Source: Cyclobacteriaceae bacterium
Lineage (GTDB): Bacteria > Bacteroidota > Bacteroidia > Cytophagales > Cyclobacteriaceae
Direction: 5' to 3'
NCBI GenBank assembly: GCA_028285685.1
Contig: JANQOR010000039.1
Coordinates: 1 to 64,000 of the forward strand
DNA: 64,000 nucleotides
The notes below the pieces were generated by a model, which saw only the letters and a program-made list of their open reading frames with translations, did not search any database and was not told where the DNA came from. Shown here in pieces: positions 36,177-44,188 of this stretch. A program made the translations under genes and the position numbers. The first letter of the stretch is position 1, and every line of letters begins with the position of its first letter.

Positions 36177-38936
36177 ATGAGTACCGCAAGCAATGTAGTT
36201 TTCATAAACGATAAAGAATATTCCTTCGAGCAAGGGGAAACCATCCTCAATTTGCTTCGAAGAACGATGGGTGATGATCCGGTGCCTACGCTTTGTGACG
36301 CTCCTAATTTGAAACCCTTTGGTTCGTGTCGAGTCTGCAGTGTCGAAGTAGCACTCCAGTCGGATGGGCCAAGAAAAGTTCAGGCATCCTGTCATACGCC
36401 GGTCATGGCTAATTCTTATATCTACACACATTCGGATAAAGTCGAGCGAATAAGGAAGAATATTGTGGAATTGGTCCTCACCGACTATCCGAAAGAAAAA
36501 TTTGAAGAAGCTAATCCACTTCAAAATGAACTTAAGAAGGTGGCAGGACAGGTTGGAATTGAGATAAGTGATGTTCGCTATCAGCCAGGCAAAAATCACT
36601 TGGAGCGGACTCCTGATGAGTCGCATGCCTACATGCGAGCAAGTATGGATGCGTGTATTAACTGTTACAGATGTATCCGAGCATGTGATGAGGTGCAGGG
36701 TGAAATGGTGTTAACCATGGAAGGACGCGGTTTTGATAACCAGGTGGTGATGGGAATGAATGAAGGATTCAAGGAGTCAGATTGTGTTTCTTGTGGTGCA
36801 TGCAGCCAGGCATGCCCAACGGGAGCAATTACTGACATTTTTGCATCGAAATTCAATGATGCGACAGAGACCGAACGAACCGTTTGTACCTACTGTGGTG
36901 TTGGCTGCAACCTTGATGTAGCGACCAAGGACGGTGAGATTGTGAGTATTACAGCACCCTACGATGCGGAAGTAAATCAAGGACATACCTGTCTAAAAGG
37001 GCGCTATGCGTTCCAATTTTACAACCATCCTGAGCGCCTAACCACACCAATGGTTCGGTGGAACGGCACCTTGAAGCCGGCAACATGGGATGAAGCGTAC
37101 GATTACATGACGGAGAGATTCACACAGATTCGCGATGAAAGCGGCCCTGATGCGATCGCAGGGATTTCTTCGGCCAGAACACCAAACGAAGAAAATTACT
37201 TAATGCAGAAGTTCATCCGGGCAGTGATTGGGTCAAACAACATTGACTGCTGTGCCCGTGTGTGTCATTCCCCGACAGCGTTGGGCATGCAACGTTCGTT
37301 TGGAACGGGAGCTGCAACGAATTCGGTCGTAGACATTGAATATACAGACTGCATGATGGTCATAGGGGCGAACCCTACAGACGCACATCCGGTGACAGGT
37401 GCCCGAATCAAGCAGGCGGCAATGAAGGGAACGAAAATGATCGTGATCGATCCACGCGAAATTGAGTTGGCAAAATATGCAGATTATCACCTTCAACTTC
37501 GACCTGGAACGAATGTAGCGCTACTTAATATGTTGCTTTACTACATCGTTACGGAGGATCTTGTTGATAAGAACTTTGTGGAAAGCCGCACCGAGGGATT
37601 CGAGGATTTCGTTGCAAAAATCAAAGAGTTGGATGTGGAAAAAATGGAGAAAGTAACTGGAGTTGATAGAGAGTTAGTGCGGGAAGCTGCGATTTGCTAT
37701 GCGACTGCCCCGAATGCTATGTCCTTCCATGGTTTGGGTGTGACGGAACATTCTCAGGGCACATTCACGGTGATGCAAATTGCGGATCTTGCAATGGTCA
37801 CTGGTAATATAGGAAGAAGGGGAGTCGGAGTGAACCCACTTCGAGGTCAAAATAATGTACAGGGTGCCGCTGACATGGGCGCGCAACCTCACCAAGGGGC
37901 CGGATACCTGGACGTGACTGATCCCAATATTCACCAACAGTATGAAGAGTTCTATGGCACGGATCTTCCGCAGCATATTGGATACAAAATTCCGGAAATG
38001 TTCGATGCAGCGATTGCCGGTGATTTGAAAGCACTGTGGATCATTGGTGAAGATGTAGTGCAGACAGATCCAAATACGGATAAAGTGAAAAGAGCTTTGA
38101 CTAACCTCGATATGCTTATCGTTCAGGAGCTATTTATGACAGAGACAGCGATGCTGGCTGATGTGATCCTACCGGGAGCTTCATTCCTCGAGAAATCAGG
38201 GACATTTACTAACGGAGAGCGAAGAGTTCAGCGTGTAAACCAGGTGGTGGAGCCGCTTGAAGGCACCAAGCCAGATGGTCAGATCATCGTCGATATGATG
38301 AGGCGAATGGGGTATGACCAGCCAGACTATGCTCCGGACACCATGTTGGAGGAAATTTCCCAAATTGTTCCCTTCTTCAAGGGAATTACCTGGGATGGTC
38401 TGGGTAAAAATGGGCTGCAGTGGCCGGTTCCGGAGGATGGATCTAGCACAGAGATTATTCACATCGAGCAGTTTAAGCGAGGAAAAGGCAAGATCACCTA
38501 CTATGATTGGGTAGAATCTGCGGAGATCGAAGAACATGGCGATGAATATCCGTATATAATCACGACGAATCGCGAATTGGAGCATTACAACTGCGGAGCG
38601 ATGACTCGGAGGACCAACAACGTCGATATACTTACAGAAGATGTCCTTCTAATCAACCCAAAAGACGCAAAAGACAACAAGATCGAAGACGGAGATATGG
38701 TCTGCGTCACATCGGCTAGAGGCAAGGTGGATATCAAAGCAAAAGTCACTGAAGAAGTCAAACCCGGGGTGATGAGCACGACCTTCCATTTTCCGGAAAT
38801 CATGGTGAATCTGATCACGAGTGATGTTCATGATTCTGAAGCAAAATGTCCTGAGTACAAGGTGGTTGCTGCCAAGGTCAGAAAATCGAAAGGGAAATAC
38901 GCCGAAAAACCTGAGGAACAGTTGGCGAAGGCTTGA
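36177..38936 (+). CDS. fdsA: Formate dehydrogenase alpha subunit, molybdopterin enzyme
   Basis: A 919-residue catalytic subunit. N-terminal plant-type [2Fe-2S] domain (Cys40, 51, 54, 72), then a His-Cys-ligated and two 4Fe-4S modules (CINCYRCIRACDE; CVSCGACSQACP), then the molybdopterin domain starting with CTYCGVGCNLDV. The metal ligand is Cys363 in CCARVCHSPTALGM, followed by the catalytic His364; it is Cys, not selenocysteine. The C-terminal domain holds the second pterin site (NRELEHYNCGAMTRR). It oxidises formate to CO2 in the cytoplasm; no Tat signal. Metal may be Mo or W. Cofactor synthesis genes are not in the window. Confidence 0.95.
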   Translation: MSTASNVVFINDKEYSFEQGETILNLLRRTMGDDPVPTLCDAPNLKPFGSCRVCSVEVALQSDGPRKVQASCHTPVMANSYIYTHSDKVERIRKNIVELVLTDYPKEKFEEANPLQNELKKVAGQVGIEISDVRYQPGKNHLERTPDESHAYMRASMDACINCYRCIRACDEVQGEMVLTMEGRGFDNQVVMGMNEGFKESDCVSCGACSQACPTGAITDIFASKFNDATETERTVCTYCGVGCNLDVATKDGEIVSITAPYDAEVNQGHTCLKGRYAFQFYNHPERLTTPMVRWNGTLKPATWDEAYDYMTERFTQIRDESGPDAIAGISSARTPNEENYLMQKFIRAVIGSNNIDCCARVCHSPTALGMQRSFGTGAATNSVVDIEYTDCMMVIGANPTDAHPVTGARIKQAAMKGTKMIVIDPREIELAKYADYHLQLRPGTNVALLNMLLYYIVTEDLVDKNFVESRTEGFEDFVAKIKELDVEKMEKVTGVDRELVREAAICYATAPNAMSFHGLGVTEHSQGTFTVMQIADLAMVTGNIGRRGVGVNPLRGQNNVQGAADMGAQPHQGAGYLDVTDPNIHQQYEEFYGTDLPQHIGYKIPEMFDAAIAGDLKALWIIGEDVVQTDPNTDKVKRALTNLDMLIVQELFMTETAMLADVILPGASFLEKSGTFTNGERRVQRVNQVVEPLEGTKPDGQIIVDMMRRMGYDQPDYAPDTMLEEISQIVPFFKGITWDGLGKNGLQWPVPEDGSSTEIIHIEQFKRGKGKITYYDWVESAEIEEHGDEYPYIITTNRELEHYNCGAMTRRTNNVDILTEDVLLINPKDAKDNKIEDGDMVCVTSARGKVDIKAKVTEEVKPGVMSTTFHFPEIMVNLITSDVHDSEAKCPEYKVVAAKVRKSKGKYAEKPEEQLAKA

Positions 38937-38940
38937 GGAC

Positions 38941-39867
38941 TTACAAATAGTTCAGTTTCTTAGCTGCTTTCCGATAATTGACTGGAGTAAGATCGTGTTT
39001 CTTAGCTTCTAGTAGTACATAATCAATCAAAGAGTCGGTTTCCGCTTGCCTATTGCTTTCAATATCTAGTTGCATTGAGGGCTTCCCATTCTCAGGCAGG
39101 CCATTCAGAAATTGCAAGTGATTATCAATCTCCTCTGAGCTTAGATTGATATTCTTAGCTTTAATTAATTCAAAGACCTCATCCATTAACGCTCTCAAAA
39201 AATTGAGTTTCGACAGATCATCTCTTAACTCCCCAATTGTACAGGAGAAATAACTGCATGCAACTGCGATTGGTGAAATGAAGAGAAATTTTTTCCATAT
39301 TATTTCCGAAATATCTGAGGAGAGTGTAGCCTTGATTCCAGCATCCACAAATACCTTCCTCACACTTTCAAACTTGTTGATGTCACCACTTCTCCCAAAA
39401 AAAAGTGTGGCTGGTCCGCCTTTGTGCATCACGTGTCCCGGGCCAATAGTATTTGAAATGATATACGCACATCCCTCTAACAAGGCTACGTCAGTGGGTA
39501 GAAGCCTTTCAATCCTCTCCGCTTGATTTACAAGATTTTGAATTGAAATTACGGCACCACCTTGCTTTACATTGCCTTTGAATTGATTGATTGCTTTCTC
39601 AAGTGAGTATGACTTCACACAAACCAACATTATATCTAGCTGCCCGATCTCATCAGTGTTGTCACTGACAAGGTCAGGCCTGACATCAAAATCCCCTTCG
39701 ATACTATCCACTCTGAGTCCCTTCTCAAGAATCTTCTCCTTGACTTCATTTCTTGCAATAAAAACTATCTCAGTGTTTTTATCGTCGCTGTAGTGTCTTG
39801 CCAATTTTCCTCCAAAAAATCCTCCTGTTCCGCCAATACCTAGAATTCCAACCCTGATTTTACTCAT
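38941..39867 (-). CDS. panE: 2-Dehydropantoate 2-reductase
   Basis: A 308-residue protein with the dinucleotide-binding motif GILGIGGTGGFFGGKLA at residues 8-24, then NTDEIGQLDIMLVCVKSYSLEKA, the ketopantoate reductase N-terminal domain, and a C-terminal helical domain with a candidate catalytic Lys in SEIIWKKFLFISPIAV. It reduces ketopantoate to pantoate with NADPH in coenzyme A synthesis. The gene is convergent with fdsA with a 4-base gap and appears functionally unrelated. PanE family members can also act on other 2-keto acids, so substrate is probable, not certain. Confidence 0.88.
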   Translation of the reverse strand: MSKIRVGILGIGGTGGFFGGKLARHYSDDKNTEIVFIARNEVKEKILEKGLRVDSIEGDFDVRPDLVSDNTDEIGQLDIMLVCVKSYSLEKAINQFKGNVKQGGAVISIQNLVNQAERIERLLPTDVALLEGCAYIISNTIGPGHVMHKGGPATLFFGRSGDINKFESVRKVFVDAGIKATLSSDISEIIWKKFLFISPIAVACSYFSCTIGELRDDLSKLNFLRALMDEVFELIKAKNINLSSEEIDNHLQFLNGLPENGKPSMQLDIESNRQAETDSLIDYVLLEAKKHDLTPVNYRKAAKKLNYL

Positions 39868-40022
39868 AGTGTCGCTGTTGATTTAAATTTTAACCCTTTG
39901 ATGCCAGTACTAAAACTACACTTAACCATTGACATGACTGTGCTGTCGATGACAAGAATTACCGTCTGGAGCAGATTCTGAACGATACACTGGTTTGATC
40001 GTATACGCATGCAAAAAACCTG

Positions 40023-41423
40023 ATGAAAGTACTTGGCACAATTCTTACAGTTTTCGTTGTCACGTTGGAGAGCTGTTCTCTTCCTGATAGTTCTAGTCGT
40101 GAAAGTTCGGGCTCAAAAATTTCATCTGGACAGTTGTCAGTTCCAGAAAACAGGAATGACCCCAATTCGCGGCAGATCAGTATCTCATACGCCTACATTT
40201 CCAAGACCGGCGACAAGAACTTTCCACCGATTGTCTTCCTTCAAGGTGGCCCTGGCGGTAGCTCACTTTCCATGCAAAATTTCTTTGCGAACAGCCCATT
40301 GAGACGAAACCACGACATTATACTTTTTGATGCAAGAGGTACAGGACGATCTGGTGCGTACTGCGAGAATGCCGGCTCGAAATTTCTGGAGCTGATGGCC
40401 AGGGACTTATCAGTAGAGGAAGAGTATGAAGGGACTCTTGAGATTTGCGAAAGATGCAAGGAAGAACTAGATGCAAACAAGGTTGATCTTCGAGGATATA
40501 ACAGCATGGAAAATGCATCCGACCTTGAGGCACTACGCGAACATTTGGGAATTGACAAATGGATCCTGTTTGGTGGGTCGTATGGAACCAGACTGGGGTT
40601 GACCTATTTGAGAGAGTACAACGCAGCAGAGGCGGCCATCTTCATGGGACTCTTTCCACCTGAGGTAAATATTTATGAAGGCTTTGTCGAGGGCCTGGAT
40701 ACTTCTTTGGAGTATTTGTTCTCATCATGCCAAAGCGATACGGATTGTAATGAGAGATATCCGGAACTAAAGTCTTCCTTTCAATCAGCCATCAAAAATC
40801 TCAAATCCCAGCCTAAAACGGTAAGCTATCAAGGAGAAGACTTTATCATAAACGCTCAGGATGCACTTCTATTCATTCATCAGATGTTATATAGCAGATC
40901 AACCATTCAGCAGGTGCCAGCATTTATCAAAGCACATGGCTCGGAGGACATAGGCGTGATTGTACGGTCAATTAACAGCACAGCTGCAAGGCTGTCAGTG
41001 ATCAACGCTGCAACGTATTGGTCAGTTCAGGCAAACGAAGAGGTGCAGTTCAATGGTGAAAACAGCATCAAAAAAGAGCTCGCTAACTACCCAGCCCTCC
41101 AGCCTGGTCCCGCTTTTTTTGCATCCGATCAAAGAATTTTGCAACAATGGCATTCATATAGATCAGGGGCACTTGAGAATGAACGTGTAGTTGCGAATAC
41201 TCCGATACTTATCGTCAACGGACTTTTCGATCCGATTACACCCATTTCCAATGCTAGAAATGTGATGGAATATCTACCCAATGCCACCCTGATAGAATTC
41301 CCGTACGATGGACATGGAACATTTAACTCCTGCTTTTTTAACCTAATAGAGGGTTTTGTGACTGAAGGCTACAAAGCCCCTGAGTCCTCGTGCGCTGAAA
41401 ATGGATCATTGAATTGGCAATAA
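40023..41423 (+). CDS. Alpha/beta hydrolase lipoprotein, S33 peptidase (tripeptidyl aminopeptidase-like)
   Basis: A 466-residue lipoprotein (lipobox LESC near residue 18). The S33/alpha-beta hydrolase core has an oxyanion strand VFLQGGPGGS, the DARGTGRSGAYCE motif and the nucleophile in FGGSYGTRLG (Ser186). The TAP-like C-terminal domain provides Asp in VNGLFDPITP and His in YDGHGTFNS. Such enzymes trim peptides from the N-terminus (Pro or tripeptide). Exported and membrane-bound, it fits peptide scavenging with the M28, M16 and Tricorn-like genes. Divergent from panE. The triad is complete. Confidence 0.9.
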   Translation: MKVLGTILTVFVVTLESCSLPDSSSRESSGSKISSGQLSVPENRNDPNSRQISISYAYISKTGDKNFPPIVFLQGGPGGSSLSMQNFFANSPLRRNHDIILFDARGTGRSGAYCENAGSKFLELMARDLSVEEEYEGTLEICERCKEELDANKVDLRGYNSMENASDLEALREHLGIDKWILFGGSYGTRLGLTYLREYNAAEAAIFMGLFPPEVNIYEGFVEGLDTSLEYLFSSCQSDTDCNERYPELKSSFQSAIKNLKSQPKTVSYQGEDFIINAQDALLFIHQMLYSRSTIQQVPAFIKAHGSEDIGVIVRSINSTAARLSVINAATYWSVQANEEVQFNGENSIKKELANYPALQPGPAFFASDQRILQQWHSYRSGALENERVVANTPILIVNGLFDPITPISNARNVMEYLPNATLIEFPYDGHGTFNSCFFNLIEGFVTEGYKAPESSCAENGSLNWQ

Positions 41424-41444
41424 ACATCAAATTTTCCCAGGCTG

Positions 41445-41879
41445 TCAATCAGTGCTTTGCCACAAAACCTTGGTTACCATCCATTTGCCGTCGTAGTTCG
41501 CCAAGAGTAAATAATCTACACCCCAGTATGCAGTTAGTTTGACGGATGCAATCTTGTCCATAGCATCCAAAATCTCGATTTCCCTAACGGCCCCTTCCGG
41601 GGCAGCCCATTTTGGGTTCTCATCAACTTCACGCGCAAAACCAATTGCTCGCTCATAGGTCATCTGATGACCTTTCCAGGCACCCGTTTCATCACTTTTG
41701 CTGTATCCAAATTTGGAAAGATCGGCATTTATGCTTCGAATAATCTTAGTGGTATCGCCGATATAGAAACCATCCACATAGTCCATAACTGCACCTTTGA
41801 TTTCATCGGTGTCCTGAGCATAAATGATCGAACAAAATCCGGGAGTCATTGCGAGTATTATTAGTAACCTTTTCATCAT
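41445..41879 (-). CDS. Exported putative lumazine-binding (NTF2-fold) protein
   Basis: A 144-residue protein with a signal peptide (MMKRLLIILAMTPGFCSIIYAQ) and the pattern of the putative lumazine-binding family (VMDYVDGFYIGDTTKIIRSI, VKLTAYWGVDYLLLANYDGKW). These NTF2-like proteins are widespread in Bacteroidota, with unknown ligand. Two tandem ATG codons at 41879 and 41876. The gene converges on the S33 peptidase gene 21 bases away and is divergent from the PGDH gene. Confidence 0.82.
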   Translation of the reverse strand: MMKRLLIILAMTPGFCSIIYAQDTDEIKGAVMDYVDGFYIGDTTKIIRSINADLSKFGYSKSDETGAWKGHQMTYERAIGFAREVDENPKWAAPEGAVREIEILDAMDKIASVKLTAYWGVDYLLLANYDGKWMVTKVLWQSTD

Positions 41880-42058
41880 TTTTCTGTTTTTGTATCCTGT
41901 GAAGTTAGTTAACTATCCATTGTATCGTAAAATGACTGAAGCTGTATGCTTCGAATTAAACTCGTTTTGAGATATGATCATCGGGCTAGCTGCAATTTTA
42001 CGAACCATTAAATCGCCAACTTTATTTATTTTAACAAGCCGCAAAATGATCCCTGTAT

Positions 42059-42982
42059 ATGAGTAAAACCATACTTGTTGCTACTGAGAAGCCTTTTGCA
42101 AAAAAGGCGCTAAAGCGAATGCGGAAAATCATTCATAATGCTGAGGGTTTTGATCTCAGGTTGCTTGAACGTTACAATGGTACGGAGCTGCATGAGGCGA
42201 TGACGGATGCTGATGCACTCATCGTTCGTAGCGACAAGGTAATCGATACCGTTATAAAGTCAGCTAAGAAATTGAAGATCGTAGTAAGGGCTGGGGCTGG
42301 ATATGACAATATTGATGTCGAAGCTGCTTCGGCACAAAAAGTCACCGTTATGAATACCCCTGGGCAAAATTCAAATGGAGTGGCTGAACTGGCCTTCGGC
42401 TTGATGTTGGGACTCATCCGTAGAAAGTACCTGGGAGGGCCGGGGACTGAGTTGAAAGGAAAAAGCATTGGTTTGCATGGCTTTGGACACATTGGAAAAT
42501 GTATGGCGCAAATTGCAAAGGGATTTAATATGAAAGTGTTTGCCTTCGACCCTTATGTGGATAAAAAAGAGATGAAGGAGCTTGATGTCAAACCTTGTAA
42601 ATATGCTGAGGAGCTCTATAAGAAAGTCAATTTCATTTCACTCAACATACCAGTGAATGAAAAGACGGAAAGAAGTATAAACTATAAGTTGTTGAAAAAA
42701 GCAAGGAAAAGGGTAGTTCTTGTAAATACTGCAAGGAAGGACTTAATCGACGAAAAGGGGCTGATGCGAATCATGAATGAACGACCTGAGTTTATGTATG
42801 CTTCTGATATTGCTCCAACATGGAAGATAGAGATGGAGGAGAAATTTCCAATGAGAACGCTCTTTACAACAAAAAAAATGGGGGCTCAAACGGTAGAAGC
42901 AAATACAAATGCTGGAGTCGCTGCTGTTAACCAGGTGATCGATTTTTTTGAAAAAGGAGACGTCACTTTCAAGGTCAATTGA
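42059..42982 (+). CDS. serA: Phosphoglycerate dehydrogenase-like D-2-hydroxyacid dehydrogenase, Lys type
   Basis: A 307-residue protein without an ACT domain. The N-terminal substrate domain has VRAGAGYDNIDV and TPGQNSNGVAELAFGLMLG; the NAD domain has GLHGFGHIGKCMA and NTARKDLIDE with the catalytic Arg. The usual TPHIGA motif reads TTKKMGA (residues 270-276), so catalytic His is Lys273, and the ALDVFE motif is absent. This matches the Lys-type PGDH described in Entamoeba and Bacteroides, so it is likely active in serine synthesis. Single gene; 4-base gap to the convergent LysE gene. A related 2-hydroxyacid substrate is possible. Confidence 0.82.
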   Translation: MSKTILVATEKPFAKKALKRMRKIIHNAEGFDLRLLERYNGTELHEAMTDADALIVRSDKVIDTVIKSAKKLKIVVRAGAGYDNIDVEAASAQKVTVMNTPGQNSNGVAELAFGLMLGLIRRKYLGGPGTELKGKSIGLHGFGHIGKCMAQIAKGFNMKVFAFDPYVDKKEMKELDVKPCKYAEELYKKVNFISLNIPVNEKTERSINYKLLKKARKRVVLVNTARKDLIDEKGLMRIMNERPEFMYASDIAPTWKIEMEEKFPMRTLFTTKKMGAQTVEANTNAGVAAVNQVIDFFEKGDVTFKVN

Positions 42983-42986
42983 AATT

Positions 42987-43583
42987 TTAGTCCAGGAACA
43001 TGGTCATCACTACGCTAGCCACCAAAAGGACAGCAAATAATATGTTAACCTTGGTTGAAAGACCTCTTGATCCAAGTTTTGAACCTATCAGCGATCCTGC
43101 ATAGGCCCATGCCAGGTCGAAGATCAATGTAAGTCCTATGGCCCACACCGCTATTAAAGTGAATCGCTCGTAATATCCGTCTCCCGATTTAGCAAACTGA
43201 GATACTGTGGCTATAATGGCGAAGTAAGCCTTGGGATTGAGAAGTGCCAACGGTATTCCTTGCAAATATCCAAGTTGTCTGGGACTATCCGACTTAATAG
43301 TGGTAGAGCTTGCAATTTTGTAGGCCAGGTACAAAATGTAGACTAAACTGACCCACTGAAAGATCAAATGGACAGTTGGGTATTGAGTAAATAGTACACC
43401 AAGTCCTACTGCGACCATAATGAAGATCAGGACCAGGCCCGTAAGAACGCCAAAGACATAAGCAAGAGTTCTTCGAAAACCAAAAGCTGCCCCGCTTGCG
43501 GCGATACTTAAGGTAGCTGGACCGGGAGTACCGTAAAGTGCTGCAACAAAGAGTACAAATGAAAAAAAGGGTTCAACGATCAC
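42987..43583 (-). CDS. LysE/RhtB-family amino acid exporter, GTG start
   Basis: A 198-residue protein with six hydrophobic segments and the family sequence GTPGPATLSIAASGAAFGFRR near residue 18-38, plus NPKAYFAIIATVSQF. It exports amino acids (lysine, homoserine/threonine and similar) through the inner membrane. The start is GTG at 43583, because the only nearby ATG is out of frame and followed by TGA. It is convergent with the PGDH gene. Confidence 0.9.
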   Translation of the reverse strand: MIVEPFFSFVLFVAALYGTPGPATLSIAASGAAFGFRRTLAYVFGVLTGLVLIFIMVAVGLGVLFTQYPTVHLIFQWVSLVYILYLAYKIASSTTIKSDSPRQLGYLQGIPLALLNPKAYFAIIATVSQFAKSGDGYYERFTLIAVWAIGLTLIFDLAWAYAGSLIGSKLGSRGLSTKVNILFAVLLVASVVMTMFLD

Positions 43584-43635
43584 ATCTGGAAAGATAGTGA
43601 TCCGGCAAGCTTGTCACATCATCGACGGTAGGTAA

Positions 43636-44049
43636 TTATTTGATTCTTCTGTCTTCTTCCTTAATTGGCAAATCGTTGATGCTGGCAAAACGCTTTCTCA
43701 TCAATCCATTTTCATCAAATTCCCAATTCTCATTTCCATACGCCCGGAACCAGTTACCTGCTTCATCATGATATTCATATTCGAAACGCACAGCTATGCG
43801 ATTATCACGATAGGTCCACAATTCCTTCTTCAGTCGGTAATCCAGCTCCTTGTTCCATTTGTCTGTAAGGAAGGCACGAACTTCGTCACGTCCGTTGATA
43901 AACAAATCCCGATTACGCCATTCAGTATCAATTGTATAAGCCATTGAGACTTTTTCTGGATTTTTGGTATTCCAGGCATCCTCGGCCATTTGCACCTTTT
44001 GAGTTGCTGATTCGAAATCGAAGGGAGGGAAGGGAGGTTTTTGCTCCAT
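43636..44049 (-). CDS. DUF1348 (NTF2-fold) protein
   Basis: A 137-residue cytosolic protein of the DUF1348 family, recognised by [39 protein letters not shown] and [20 protein letters not shown]. The family belongs to the SnoaL-like superfamily; function unknown. A palindrome, TGATGT...ACATCA enclosing TGTCCTCAGGACA, lies about 50 bases upstream (44100-44126). It lies 52 bases upstream of the LysE start in the same direction, so these two genes may be an operon. Confidence 0.88.
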   Translation of the reverse strand: MEQKPPFPPFDFESATQKVQMAEDAWNTKNPEKVSMAYTIDTEWRNRDLFINGRDEVRAFLTDKWNKELDYRLKKELWTYRDNRIAVRFEYEYHDEAGNWFRAYGNENWEFDENGLMRKRFASINDLPIKEEDRRIK

Positions 44050-44188
44050 AGAGGTAAGTTTTAGCTGCCAACTAAACTACGTACAATACCTTCAAATTCT
44101 GATGTTGAACTGTCCTCAGGACATCAAATCATACTAAAAAGAAACCCTACCTGGAGATTTCAGATGACTGCACTGGTAACTGTATTAC

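Noticed and set aside
36150-36626. Long open frame (about 158 codons) on the minus strand across the start of fdsA
   Set aside because: It is antisense to a conserved iron-sulfur region of fdsA, has no recognisable motif and no start context; a shadow frame.
41926-42002. 8-bp inverted repeat CGTAAAAT/ATTTTACG in the PGDH upstream region, and a nearby TAGTTAACTA palindrome
   Set aside because: With a 61-bp spacer in a 179-bp AT-rich gap the match can easily arise by chance; kept out of the feature list.
42059-42982. Possible pseudogene because the catalytic His of PGDH is absent
   Set aside because: The same Lys variant is known in active enzymes of Entamoeba and Bacteroides, and the frame is intact.
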